Source: Pseudobdellovibrio sp031428275
GTDB lineage: Bacteria > Bdellovibrionota > Bdellovibrionia > Bdellovibrionales > Bdellovibrionaceae
Assembly (NCBI GenBank): GCA_031428275.1
Contig: JANPPC010000050.1
Coordinates: 50,130 to 114,129, forward strand
Length of the DNA: 64,000 bases
Reading direction: 5' to 3'
The notes below the pieces were generated by a model. The model worked only from the letters and a program-made list of their open reading frames with translations, was not told the DNA's origin and made no database searches. The translations under genes were made by a program, and so were the position numbers. Every line of letters begins with the position of its first letter. Position 1 is the first letter of the stretch. Positions 25,474-33,961 of the stretch are shown piece after piece.

Positions 25474-26886
25474 ATGAAATTAAAATCGCTTATTCAAAAC
25501 AGAAACCGTTTAGAAATTGCTGAAGTTGAGATCGAGTTTATTCCGGGTATTCCGCAAATTCATTTTTTAGGTTTGCCAGATCGTTTAATAAAAGAAAGTT
25601 TTTACCGTATCAAGTCGGCGTTAAAAAATAGCGGGTACCAGTTTCCGGTTACCAGTCAGATGATCGTAAATATCAAGCCGAATCATCTTCGAAAGAGCTC
25701 GCGCGGGGTTGAACTGGCGGTGGCTTTAGGGCTTTTACTGAAGACCGAGCAAATCCCGACTGAAGCAATGGCCGACGACTGGATCATTTACGGCGAACTT
25801 GGTTTAGATGGAAATGTTTACGAGCCCACGGATCTAAGCGGTGAGCTCGCGTATTTTAAAAATGAAACGTTTTTAACCGGACGCGGAGATGCTTTCGCAC
25901 AAAGTCCGTCGAATCGAATTTTAAGACTTCAGCAAATTAAGGATTTTGAAATTTCGATTCCCCAGGATGCCCATCAGCAAAAGTACTTTCAGCGCCCGGT
26001 TCAGGGTTTAGAAAAATATTATTCTGAAGACGAAGCTGAATTTCTGTTTCTAAGTGCGACCTCGGGTATGCATGGTTTGCTTGCCGGAGACTCGGGCGCC
26101 GGTAAATCGACGCTGGCGAGGTCACTACTTAGTTTTCTTTCTGAGCCGGGTGAATCCGATTCGGGTCGCTGGAGTAAGCAGTGGCGCCCCTTGGTTGCTC
26201 CGCACCAAAGCATTACACCGGCGGCTTTTCTGGGCGGCGGTCAGAATTTATACGAAGGCGAAGTCGAGCGGGTGCAGGGCGGAGTACTACTGATGGACGA
26301 ATTACTAGAATTCGATCCCGAAATTCTAGAATCACTGCGTGGCCCGATGACCGGTGAGTCTTTGCGTTTAGCGCGGGGGTCTGAAAAGCGTGAAATCGAA
26401 TCTGATTTTCAGGTGGTGGCGACCACGAATCTATGCCCCTGCGGCAAGTGGACTCCGCTAAAGAAAAATATCAGTTGCCGATTTACGCGAACCAAATGCA
26501 CGCGCTACTTAGAAAAATTATCGGGCCCCATACTAGATCGGTTTGGCTTACTCTTCTTCACGTCGCAAACTTCAAAGCGGGTGGTCAGCGGAGCCGAAGT
26601 TTTAGCGCGCATCGAAAAATTCAAAAGTAAGCGCGCCCGCTTTGTGATTCAGCCATCCGATGATGTGGTCCAAAATTTCTATAACCAACTATCAAGTCGC
26701 CGCCGAAGCTACCTTGAAAGTTTAGCCACAGTGTACGCCATTGAGCAGGCAACCGCAGCCCGCGCACACGGCGATGCCGAAGCCTTAGGCGATTCAACAC
26801 CACTTCAACTGGCTTTTAACGACTATAACAAGGCTGAACGCTGGGTCATAAAGCCTTTTGAACAGCTGGAAAAGGGCATGAGTTGA
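25474..26886 (+). CDS. ComM/YifB-like Mg-chelatase-family AAA+ ATPase
   Basis: The 470-residue protein has the YifB domain order. An N-terminal ChlI-type domain (FLGLPDRLIKESFYRIKSALKN, NIKPNHLRKSSRGVELAVALG, IYGELGLDGNVY) precedes an AAA+ core and a C-terminal helical lid. Walker A is GDSGAGKST rather than the common GPPGTGKT, and Walker B is GGVLLMDELLEFD. The zinc-like Cys block CPCGKWTP / C-RFTRTKC is typical. ComM is a helicase for branch migration during DNA uptake. This copy is shorter than usual (about 500 residues) and diverged, so function should be held loosely. Its stop codon overlaps the -35 box of the tRNA-Cys promoter. Confidence 0.8.
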   Translation: MKLKSLIQNRNRLEIAEVEIEFIPGIPQIHFLGLPDRLIKESFYRIKSALKNSGYQFPVTSQMIVNIKPNHLRKSSRGVELAVALGLLLKTEQIPTEAMADDWIIYGELGLDGNVYEPTDLSGELAYFKNETFLTGRGDAFAQSPSNRILRLQQIKDFEISIPQDAHQQKYFQRPVQGLEKYYSEDEAEFLFLSATSGMHGLLAGDSGAGKSTLARSLLSFLSEPGESDSGRWSKQWRPLVAPHQSITPAAFLGGGQNLYEGEVERVQGGVLLMDELLEFDPEILESLRGPMTGESLRLARGSEKREIESDFQVVATTNLCPCGKWTPLKKNISCRFTRTKCTRYLEKLSGPILDRFGLLFFTSQTSKRVVSGAEVLARIEKFKSKRARFVIQPSDDVVQNFYNQLSSRRRSYLESLATVYAIEQATAARAHGDAEALGDSTPLQLAFNDYNKAERWVIKPFEQLEKGMS

Positions 26887-26911
26887 CAATAAACCCACGT
26901 TCTTTTACTTT
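26883..26911 (+). promoter_or_regulatory. promoter of the tRNA-Cys gene
   Basis: A consensus -35 box TTGACA (26883-26888) is 17 bases from TACTTT (26906-26911). The predicted start near 26918 is about 14 bases before the first base of the tRNA. The -35 box overlaps the stop codon of the preceding ATPase gene. Confidence 0.65.
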
Positions 26912-26931
26912 GATTGTTGCGTTTATGCGAT

Positions 26932-27005
26932 GGTGGGTTGGCCGAGGAGTTAGGCACGACTCTGCAAAAGTTGCTACGGGGGTGCGAAGCCCTCACCCAC
27001 CTCCA
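26932..27005 (+). tRNA. tRNA-Cys (anticodon GCA), CCA encoded
   Basis: All four stems fold: acceptor GGTGGGT/ACCCACC (7 bp), D stem GCC/GGC, anticodon stem CGACT/AGTTG with loop CTGCAAA (anticodon GCA at 26964-26966), and T stem GGGGG/CCCTC. Discriminator base U73 (27002), required by cysteinyl-tRNA synthetase, and a genomic CCA (27003-27005) follow. Two positions are odd: the T loop reads TGCGAAG instead of TTCGAAT, and the D loop has A where G18 is expected, so both partners of the universal G18-psi55 contact are changed. G19 and C56 are kept. A small hairpin (27011-27029) follows; the rest to 27256 shows nothing I recognise. Confidence 0.85.
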
Positions 27006-27256
27006 AATTATTTCTGATGTTCTCAGAAAACTTATATAAACCGGCTCTCCTCACTTAGCTGAATCAGATTTCAAGAATCGTCACAGAAAATCACCGATCA
27101 TCACAGAGTTTGGCTACGCGCTGGCTACTTTGTTCGGAAGATTTTGAACTTGTGAATCTGAAGCGGCAAGAACTCATCAGCCCTATGGCGTGACGTTTAG
27201 GTGCTACATAGCGCAGTCGGCAGCGGGAAGGTCAATAAGTCATCTTCTGGTTAAGT

Positions 27257-27676
27257 TTAATCGACTAGATGTGAAACTAAAATTTCATGCGCGATGGCAC
27301 ACTCTTGCTCAAGTAAGATAATAAGCTGTTTCAGATAAAGTTCGTTTTTAGATTCTTTGTGAATGGCCAGCTCGATTTGCTTGGCTATTTCGACCGCGCG
27401 AGATGCGCCTAAATTATAAGTCGTTGATTTGAAGCGATGAATAACTTGACCTAAATTTTCATATTCACCAGCAACGCAGAATCCAATCATTTCAGGGATT
27501 CGCTTTGTGTATTCGGTGTGAAAGATTTTGATTAATTTTGCGAAAATCGCAAGTGTGGCATCAAGCTTTCTAAGTTCTTTGATTTTTTCTTGATTGATAG
27601 GCGGATAATTTAAGTAAACTTGATTTAAGAATAGGGTTATTTCATTACTTAAATTGTTGGTGATTTCTGAAATCAT
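27257..27676 (-). CDS. Hpt (histidine phosphotransfer) domain protein
   Basis: The 139-residue, all-helical protein has the Hpt signature around VIHRFKSTTYNLGA, with His80 as the phosphorylated residue (H-x-x-K-S-x-x-x-N-L-G-A). It starts inside the stop of the upstream response-regulator gene (four-base overlap) and is the last gene of the stressosome/phosphorelay operon. The upstream hybrid kinase ends in a receiver and has no Hpt domain, so this protein probably carries phosphate from that receiver to one of the two other receivers of the operon. That wiring is inferred. Confidence 0.85.
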   Translation of the reverse strand: MISEITNNLSNEITLFLNQVYLNYPPINQEKIKELRKLDATLAIFAKLIKIFHTEYTKRIPEMIGFCVAGEYENLGQVIHRFKSTTYNLGASRAVEIAKQIELAIHKESKNELYLKQLIILLEQECAIAHEILVSHLVD

Positions 27677-28389
27677 ACGCTGGCCTCGGATTCGTTATTG
27701 GTTAGTCGGTAGCCGCCTTGACTGACCGTTTGTAGATAGCCTGCGCGTGGCCCTAATTTTTTTCTGATTGAACTGATATGACGATCGATGGTGCGACTTT
27801 GAAAAAATTGACGTCGCCATGCGGCTACGGCAATTTGTTCGCGAGTTCTTACTTTACCCGCATTTTGAATAAGACATTGCAGTATTTTATATTCAATCGG
27901 CGAAAGACTTAGTTCGCTGAATTGGCCCGCGATTTTTAAAGTAATTTTTTTAGCTTCGATATCTAGTTCAAGATCTCCCACTTGCTGGGTCGACCCATAG
28001 ATCGACTTAATTTCATCAGATCTCAGTAAATGGGATTGAATGCGCGCTACAAGCTCGGCGGGGTCGAAGGGTTTTGTTATGAAGTCATAAACGCCTTCAG
28101 AAAAACTTCTGACTTTGATCTTAGTCTCAGATGCTTGAGTCAGCAGAATAATGGGAATGGAATTGCCGTTTTCTAAATTTTTAACATGCTGAATAAGATC
28201 AAAAGCATCACCATCCGGTAGATAAAAATCTAATAAGATTAAATCGGGGCGCTCACTCTGCAAAAAATCCTTCGCGCGGTTGATCGTCGTAGATAGCTCG
28301 ATGTTAAATTTAAAGGCCAGGGCCTGAGTTAACAAAATTTGGCAGGTGGGCTCATCTTCCACCACTAAAATTTTTCGCATAGTACTCAT
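27673..28389 (-). CDS. OmpR/PhoB-type response regulator
   Basis: The start is ATG 28389 (MSTMRKILVVEDEP), with AAGGAG nine bases upstream; the longer frame to 28473 would overlap the preceding gene. The receiver domain (about residues 5-120) has the acidic pair VVEDEP, phospho-acceptor LLDFYLPDG, Thr in LLTQA and Lys in TKPFDP. A winged-helix DNA-binding domain follows (about residues 140-235: LSPIEYKILQCLIQNAGKV, RTIDRHISSIRKKLG, YLQTVSQGGYRL). It is the only protein of the operon with a DNA-binding domain and is thus its most likely transcriptional output. Confidence 0.93.
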   Translation of the reverse strand: MSTMRKILVVEDEPTCQILLTQALAFKFNIELSTTINRAKDFLQSERPDLILLDFYLPDGDAFDLIQHVKNLENGNSIPIILLTQASETKIKVRSFSEGVYDFITKPFDPAELVARIQSHLLRSDEIKSIYGSTQQVGDLELDIEAKKITLKIAGQFSELSLSPIEYKILQCLIQNAGKVRTREQIAVAAWRRQFFQSRTIDRHISSIRKKLGPRAGYLQTVSQGGYRLTNNESEASV

Positions 28390-28414
28390 AGTGAACTTCT
28401 CCTTGTCTTCAAAA

Positions 28415-29212
28415 TTAAACCGCAAATTGATTTCGCACCTGAATCTTTTGGGTCGTTTCGTCAACCGAGCCAAGAATAGATGAAAAAGGTAAGCTTTTAT
28501 GCCAGTAATTTGTTACAAAAAAATGTTGTACATCAGGAATTTGCAAACTATCAAGCAGCATGCTGGTGCAAATAACAACGGGAACTTTTCGTTGAGGCTG
28601 ACCGACGCGATCAGATTTCTGAAAAATTTTATCAGCCGCAGTCAAAAAATCACTACCTTTCATGTAAGGTAAATTCCAATCCAAGACCACAAGATCATAG
28701 CGTTTAGTCGTAATCGATTCAAGAGCTTCATGGGGTAGGTCAAACTGATGTACGTCGCATCCTAAAGCCTTCAAGGTCTCGCCTAAAACGACTGAAGCTG
28801 CTGGATCGTCTTCGACAATTAAAACAGATAATTTTCTTGGCTGTAAAGAAAGATTGCCGGCACTGACTTCAGTGTAAAAGTCGTATTCGCCTGACTTATC
28901 GAAGTGAAAGGTTTCAATCGCCCACTGAAGTTCGTGGGTTCGTAAATCATTTTTAAAGGCGATGACGCCTTGTTCGATCGCTTTATCCAAAGACGCAGCC
29001 ACTTGTGTGGTGGCCACATGACCGCGTTCGTAGCGCATTGAAAGATCGAAACTCCATCGCATTTCACTGACTTTAGTAATAATTAATTTGATTTGTGAAT
29101 GAGCAGGAAATCTTTTTAATTCGTTTTCAATATCGCAAGACAACTGGTGGCGAGTCTGTTCACAGACCTCACAGTTATTTGTAATGATATTTAGTTGAGT
29201 CGGTGCGTTCAT
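28415..29212 (-). CDS. receiver-domain protein with possible HPF/RaiA-like N-terminal domain
   Basis: The start is ATG 29212 (MNAPTQLNIITNN), behind TAGGAGAATTT. The C-terminal part (about residues 125-250) is a receiver: LIVEDDP, VVLDWNLPYMKG (phospho-acceptor Asp), ICTS and WHKSLP. The N-terminal 95 residues show a beta-beta-alpha pattern (IKLIITKVSEMRWSFDLSMR, then LDKAIEQGVIAFKNDLRTH) that resembles ribosome hibernation/S30EA proteins. I regard this as a suggestive resemblance, not proof. If right, phosphorylation could control ribosome inactivation directly. There is no DNA-binding domain. It sits between the hybrid kinase and the OmpR-type regulator. Confidence 0.7.
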   Translation of the reverse strand: MNAPTQLNIITNNCEVCEQTRHQLSCDIENELKRFPAHSQIKLIITKVSEMRWSFDLSMRYERGHVATTQVAASLDKAIEQGVIAFKNDLRTHELQWAIETFHFDKSGEYDFYTEVSAGNLSLQPRKLSVLIVEDDPAASVVLGETLKALGCDVHQFDLPHEALESITTKRYDLVVLDWNLPYMKGSDFLTAADKIFQKSDRVGQPQRKVPVVICTSMLLDSLQIPDVQHFFVTNYWHKSLPFSSILGSVDETTQKIQVRNQFAV

Positions 29213-29348
29213 AAATTCTCCTAGCGAATTATGTTTATTATCCATTGCTTAAGATAATTATCGGTAGGGGAATGTTACGGAATTGTGAAAAATGGGTTTA
29301 AGGCTCGAGATAAATAAAATCTTTAGTCGAGGTTTTAAAAAGCCAGAC

Positions 29349-31196
29349 TTAGGTCGCACGCTTTGTAAATGCTGATAATGTTTGAATCAATGTTTTTGAT
29401 TCTAGAGGCTTTGTTAAATAATGGGTGAATCCATTTGCTAAGGCGCGGTCGTAATCTTCTTTCAAAGCGTGGGAAGTTAAAGCCACAATCGGCATATTAA
29501 AACCCTCGGCCCGTAAGATCGCTGTTGCGCTATAGCCATCCAGATTAGGCATTTGCACATCCATTAAGATAACGTCGTACAAGTTTTGGCGGGCCAGCGC
29601 CACGCCAAAATTTCCATCGTTTCCGATATCGAAGCTGGCTCCGGCTTGCGATAAATAGGTTGAAAACAATAATTGATTATCGTCAGAATCTTCAACCAGC
29701 AAGACACGAAGTCCATTTAATAAATTTGTAGGATCAAATTCTATTTCCGTTGGATCGATTGAAACATGAACCTGTGATTTTTGAGCTACGTTGTTGGCTC
29801 GGATCGTGACCGAAAATGTACTGCCTGCACCCGGAGAGCTTGCCACTAAAGCGAGATCCCCACCAAGGGCCTGCGCTAATTTTTTTGAAAGGCTTAAACC
29901 TAAACCTGTACCGCCGTACTTTCTGGTTGTTGAACTATCGGCCTGCACAAAGGGTTGAAAAAGTCTGGCTTGGTTTTCGGCAGATAAGCCAATCCCTGTG
30001 TCGCGAATTAAAAATTGAATCAGCACCGAATCTTGATGGTTTGAGTTAGGCACCTCATTGACGGTTAACACAATTTCGCCGTGGCTCGTAAATTTTAAAG
30101 CATTGCCAATCACATTGATTAATATTTGCCGCAGACGCATCAGGTCGCTCGTTAAAAAAGTGGGGCAGTGATCTTCAAATACAAATTTTAGCGCGATGGT
30201 TTTTTTACGAGCCTGTAATTCAAACGAGCTTATCACTTCGGCGACTAAATCTCGCATTGAAAAATAAGTAATTTCAAGTTCGACGAGTCCCGCTTCTACT
30301 TTCGACAAGTCAAGAATCTGGCCAATCAATTGGGTTAAATTCTTTGAGTTGCGCCGAATTGTCGCTAGAAAACCTTGGCGTTCTTTGCTTGTTAAATCTG
30401 GATCCATGGCCAGCTCGGAAAAACCTTGAATGATTCCTAACGGAGTTCGAATTTCATGACTCATGTTCGAAAGAAATTGGCTTTTTGCTTGGTTTGCTAA
30501 ATCCGCTTGTTCAGTCGCTTGAATCAGGGCTTCATTAGCCATTTGCAGGGCCAAGGCGCGGCCGTCAAGTTCGGTATAAAGTTTAACCATAGCTTGATTT
30601 GTTTCGGCTAATTCTAAATTTAGTTTCGAAAGATTTTCTTTTGCGATGCGGACCTCATCGAGGGCCGACGATAAATCTCGGTTTTGATTTTGCAGGGCTT
30701 CAAAAGAGTTTGTGGGCGCAATCGATATGAGCTCGCTGATGCCTGGTTTTAAATTTTCTATTTTGTCAGTCGAAATAATGTATCTTAATTTTTTTCCGAT
30801 GGTGATCGTTGTTCCAGTTTGTGCGCTGGTTTGAACGTCAAAATAATCCATCAGTTTTTTTGCGCCCATCAAACCCACACCCATGCCGCTTTCAGACGAA
30901 TAAGTTCCGGCAAGGATTTTGTCTATGGCACTGATGCCAGGTCCTGAATCACTAATAACGATATAAAAAAATTGCGGAAGCTCATACGAAAAAAAGAATT
31001 CAATCGTGCCCGTGCGTGCATATTGAAATACGTTCCTAGTTAACTCCGATACCGCCGTGGCCAATCTAATTTGATCTTGGCTATCAAAGCCGAGCTCGCG
31101 TGCAATTAATTTAGTTTTTTGTCGCGATGTCACAATATCTGGCTCAAAGCGAATCACCATTTTCAACAGCGAAATACCTAACACCTTTTGAATCAC
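29349..31196 (-). CDS. hybrid histidine kinase with N-terminal RsbT-like ATPase domain and C-terminal receiver
   Basis: The 615-residue protein starts with an RsbT/anti-sigma-type HATPase domain (residues 15-135: ATAVSELTRNVFQYA, SDSGPGI, GMGVGLMGAKKLMD). A coiled coil (about 165-235) leads to a HisKA domain with His247 (NMSHEIRTPLG), then a second HATPase domain (NALKFTSHGEIVL, DTGIGLS, GGTGLGLSLSKKLA) and a receiver with Asp546 (ILMDVQMPNLDG). No membrane segment is present, so it senses in the cytosol. Two ATPase domains of different families in one chain suggest the RsbT-like part couples stressosome state to autophosphorylation. Its start overlaps the upstream RsbX-like gene by four bases. 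Confidence 0.9.
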   Translation of the reverse strand: MIQKVLGISLLKMVIRFEPDIVTSRQKTKLIARELGFDSQDQIRLATAVSELTRNVFQYARTGTIEFFFSYELPQFFYIVISDSGPGISAIDKILAGTYSSESGMGVGLMGAKKLMDYFDVQTSAQTGTTITIGKKLRYIISTDKIENLKPGISELISIAPTNSFEALQNQNRDLSSALDEVRIAKENLSKLNLELAETNQAMVKLYTELDGRALALQMANEALIQATEQADLANQAKSQFLSNMSHEIRTPLGIIQGFSELAMDPDLTSKERQGFLATIRRNSKNLTQLIGQILDLSKVEAGLVELEITYFSMRDLVAEVISSFELQARKKTIALKFVFEDHCPTFLTSDLMRLRQILINVIGNALKFTSHGEIVLTVNEVPNSNHQDSVLIQFLIRDTGIGLSAENQARLFQPFVQADSSTTRKYGGTGLGLSLSKKLAQALGGDLALVASSPGAGSTFSVTIRANNVAQKSQVHVSIDPTEIEFDPTNLLNGLRVLLVEDSDDNQLLFSTYLSQAGASFDIGNDGNFGVALARQNLYDVILMDVQMPNLDGYSATAILRAEGFNMPIVALTSHALKEDYDRALANGFTHYLTKPLESKTLIQTLSAFTKRAT

Positions 31197-32233
31197 TTCA
31201 GTCTCCGCACCACCACCACTGTGGTGTCGTCGGTTCCGCGATCAAAGTCGCGAAATAATACGGCGGCAATAATCGACGGGTGTTTACCTAACACGGCCGG
31301 ATAGTTATTTAAATTCCACCGGTTCGAAAGTCCGTCTGAATGAAAAATAAAGTAATCATTTAGATGCCATTGTTCGCGTAAAGCTTTGGTTGGACCTATA
31401 CGTAACCCGGCTGTGCCATTTTGTGAACTGAGTGCCTTTGCTTTGAGTGGCGTATAAAGAACGGCATTAATGTTTCCCACCCCGGTGTAGGTGATATCAT
31501 TTGCATCTGTTTTTAATAAAAATACGGCGGCGCCGCGGGTTGATTTTAAGTCCAAGTGTATTTTTTGAATCACATCAACGACATCGGCGTTATAATTCTG
31601 CGCAAAAACATGAAGGGCTTTGATTGCTGCCTGATTAGCCAGGGGGCCATGGCCAAGGCCATCAACCAAGGTGACCGAAAGACCATGATCATTTTCATGA
31701 ACGCACCAACCGTCGCCGCTCAGAAGTTCGCCCCGCAATGGGTTATTGATAGCGCCGATTTCATAACCAGCCAGTTCATGACTTGGGGGCAAGTTGGAAG
31801 CCAAATTTTTGGCGTAAACGCGAGAAAGAATAATGGTGCCTTCACCAATTTTTGAATAAATATCAAAAAGATCAGATTGTCTTTTCGCGGCGCCAAGCCC
31901 GGTGCCGGGTGTCGTGCCTGTTGAATATCCGTCTTGAAGAGCTAAGATTTCGTTCATTCCCGGGCCAGAATCGATTGATAAAATTTCAAGGCCTATTTCG
32001 GTTTTTGTCGAAAATTTTCGAAAGATCAATTGAGATTTTTTTGCGTAACGGGCTAAATTATTTCCTAATTCATTAACAATAATGGCGACTTTTCCCGCAC
32101 GGGTTTCTTCAAAACCAAGATCCGAACACAAGACTAAGGCGAACCGCCGCGCTTCGCCCACTTGGCTGCTATCGTCGATCGGAAATCTGTAGCTTGAATG
32201 CTCAGGATTATTTCCACTTAATGACTGTAACAC
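31193..32233 (-). CDS. RsbT-like kinase domain fused to RsbX/SpoIIE-type PP2C phosphatase
   Basis: Residues about 15-135 form an RsbT-like ATPase domain (AIIVNELGNNLARYA, SIDSGPGMNE, GTGLGAAKRQSDLF). Residues about 150-345 are a PP2C/SpoIIE-type phosphatase (VTLVDGLGHGPLANQAA with metal-binding Asp, ITYTGVGNINAVLY, FHSDGLSNRW, DDTTVVVVR). In Bacillus, RsbX resets the stressosome by dephosphorylating RsbR and RsbS, so this protein probably does the same and closes the cycle. It overlaps the RsbT gene by 26 bases and the hybrid kinase gene by four. Confidence 0.9.
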   Translation of the reverse strand: MLQSLSGNNPEHSSYRFPIDDSSQVGEARRFALVLCSDLGFEETRAGKVAIIVNELGNNLARYAKKSQLIFRKFSTKTEIGLEILSIDSGPGMNEILALQDGYSTGTTPGTGLGAAKRQSDLFDIYSKIGEGTIILSRVYAKNLASNLPPSHELAGYEIGAINNPLRGELLSGDGWCVHENDHGLSVTLVDGLGHGPLANQAAIKALHVFAQNYNADVVDVIQKIHLDLKSTRGAAVFLLKTDANDITYTGVGNINAVLYTPLKAKALSSQNGTAGLRIGPTKALREQWHLNDYFIFHSDGLSNRWNLNNYPAVLGKHPSIIAAVLFRDFDRGTDDTTVVVVRRLK

Positions 32234-32606
32234 GTGTTCCTTTTCCTAGTTTCGTATCTAAAGTAAATTCGTTCATCAATCGCTTCGAGCCCGAAAGTCC
32301 GAGCCCCATTCCGCCGGCGGTTGTATAACCATCGGTCAGCGCCAACTTTACATCCACAATGCCTGGGCCCCGATCTTCAAAAATCAGCTTTATACCTGCG
32401 CGAAAAAGTTCATTTTCAACTAAGGCCATTTGCATTTCTCCGCCACCACCATGTTGCAAAGTATTGCGAGCCAATTCGCTAGCTGCCGTTGTTAGTTTAG
32501 TTTGGTCAACTAAACTAAATCCGGCTTCGATGGACCACTCGCGCACTTTACGCCGGACCCGAACAATATCCTGATCGTTCGTTATAGGAACCCGCTCAAG
32601 CTTCAT
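32208..32606 (-). CDS. rsbT: RsbT-like serine/threonine protein kinase
   Basis: The protein is closely RsbT-like: TAASELARNTLQHGGGG (N box), FEDRGPGI (G1 box) and GGMGLGLSGSKRLMNEF (G2 box). RsbT phosphorylates RsbR and RsbS in the stressosome and, when released, activates a downstream partner. I prefer ATG 32606 (MKLERVPI), which matches the spacing of Bacillus RsbT; a TTG at 32624 overlapping the rsbS stop (TTGA) is an alternative. No RsbU-like phosphatase or sigma-B gene follows, so the released kinase must act on something else, perhaps the RsbT-like domain proteins encoded next. Confidence 0.92.
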   Translation of the reverse strand: MKLERVPITNDQDIVRVRRKVREWSIEAGFSLVDQTKLTTAASELARNTLQHGGGGEMQMALVENELFRAGIKLIFEDRGPGIVDVKLALTDGYTTAGGMGLGLSGSKRLMNEFTLDTKLGKGTRVTVIKWK

Positions 32607-32620
32607 CGAGTTTATGTCTT

Positions 32621-33028
32621 TCAATTCAATTCTTGCTGAAAACTTTCGTGATCAATTTCGTTATTTTCAACCGGCTGTAAAGAAAGGCGAAGCATCGACA
32701 TGCCACGCTCAACACTTAAGGCCGTTTTGATTCCAGTGAGCGATAAGCCTAATTCAACCAATGTAATCGCGACCGCTGGTTGCATACCAACGACGACAGT
32801 TTCGGCATCTAGAATTCGCGCCATCGTTGCTATTCCCGAAAGCATTCGCCCAATAAAAGAATCAACAACATCTAACGAAGAAATATCAATCAAAACGGCT
32901 TTGGCTCCGGTCGCCACAATTTTATTTGTTAAATCTTCTTGTAACGTCATTGCAAGTTGATCATGTAAATCAACTTGAATGGTCACAAGCAAAAAATTTC
33001 CCATTTTTAAGATCGGTATTCGTTCCAT
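32621..33028 (-). CDS. rsbS: RsbS-like STAS-domain stressosome protein
   Basis: The 135-residue single STAS domain matches RsbS: LIDISSLDVVDSFIGR with Ser57 equivalent to the phosphorylated Ser59 of Bacillus RsbS, and VVVGMQPAVAITLVELGLSL. A C-terminal acidic tail of about 20 residues is extra. RsbS and RsbR form the icosahedral stressosome core that holds RsbT. The ATG follows the rsbR stop codon directly, consistent with stoichiometric co-translation. Confidence 0.93.
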   Translation of the reverse strand: MERIPILKMGNFLLVTIQVDLHDQLAMTLQEDLTNKIVATGAKAVLIDISSLDVVDSFIGRMLSGIATMARILDAETVVVGMQPAVAITLVELGLSLTGIKTALSVERGMSMLRLSLQPVENNEIDHESFQQELN

Positions 33029-33928
33029 TTACGCTCTTATTTCATTTGGAATAGAGGGTAAGTTTGCTTTATTCGCGACCGGCATGTTTTTAACGACAGA
33101 TTTACCCGAGCGTTTGAGCGCAACGATAAAGGCATCGGCCAGTGTCGCCTTTGTTGTAATGCCCGCTAGATCGATTCCTAAATGCACAATAGTCGCGGCA
33201 ATTTGTGGTCTGATACCGCTGATGATGCAATCAGCGCCCATCAGTCTTGCGGCAGTCACCGTTTTAATTAAGTACTGTGCCACCAAAGTATCGACTGTTG
33301 GTACACCCGTGATATCAATAATCGCGATTTCACTTCCGGTTTCGACAATTTTTTGTAGTAAACTTTCCATCACGATTTGAGTTCGCGAACTATCCAGTGT
33401 GCCGATCATTGGTAAAGCTAAAATTCCGTCCCAAAGTTTTATAACGGGGGTCGAAAGTTCTAACATCTCTTCTTGTTGGCGACTGATCACTTCATCGCGG
33501 GTTTTTTGATAAGCTTCGGTGGTGTAAAGCCCTAGCTGATCAACTAAAGATGTCACCAGCCAAGTTTCATCCGCAAAATTTTGCGGTGACGAGCTAAGTT
33601 CTTGCCGTAATAAGCTGAATAAAGGTCGTTTCAACGAAAAAACAAAAATGGCGGTTTGACTTGGAGAAAAACCGCGCAGGCCGCGAGATTTTGAAATCTC
33701 AGATAACATTTTCTTGATGGGCTCCCAAGCTGGTGCCTCGATGCCTTCGGTATCGGTTGCATTAAGAGCTTCAATAAATATTCGTAAAAAATCATGGCAC
33801 TGAGTTTTTAATTCGCCGGGCGATATTTTCGATGAACCCACACGCGTTTGTTCCGCGGTCCAAGCGGCGAGCACGGATTCTTCGTGTTTCTGTAAAAGCG
33901 AAGCGAGTTGCGATTTTCTGTCAGCCAA
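33029..33928 (-). CDS. rsbR: RsbR-like stressosome sensor (N-terminal globin-like domain plus STAS)
   Basis: I place the start at TTG 33928 (read as Met-Ala-Asp-Arg), because AGAGG lies six bases upstream; the longer frame to 33961 would include that site. Residues 1-160 form a helical sensor domain of the RsbRD kind (LLQKHEESVLAAW). The STAS domain (about 165-285) has IIDITGVPTVDTLVAQYL and CIISGIRPQIAATIVHLG, retaining threonines at both positions phosphorylated in Bacillus RsbRA. A 20-residue basic/Pro tail follows. Ligand of the sensor part is unknown. It is the first gene of an eight-gene minus-strand operon. Confidence 0.88.
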   Translation of the reverse strand: MADRKSQLASLLQKHEESVLAAWTAEQTRVGSSKISPGELKTQCHDFLRIFIEALNATDTEGIEAPAWEPIKKMLSEISKSRGLRGFSPSQTAIFVFSLKRPLFSLLRQELSSSPQNFADETWLVTSLVDQLGLYTTEAYQKTRDEVISRQQEEMLELSTPVIKLWDGILALPMIGTLDSSRTQIVMESLLQKIVETGSEIAIIDITGVPTVDTLVAQYLIKTVTAARLMGADCIISGIRPQIAATIVHLGIDLAGITTKATLADAFIVALKRSGKSVVKNMPVANKANLPSIPNEIRA

Positions 33929-33961
33929 AAGAAACCTCTTTTTTTGTGAATATAATACCAC

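Noticed and set aside
25937..26803. Several ORFs opposite or out of frame within the ComM-like gene
   Set aside because: They are shadows of a gene with clear conserved motifs and have arginine/serine-rich composition.
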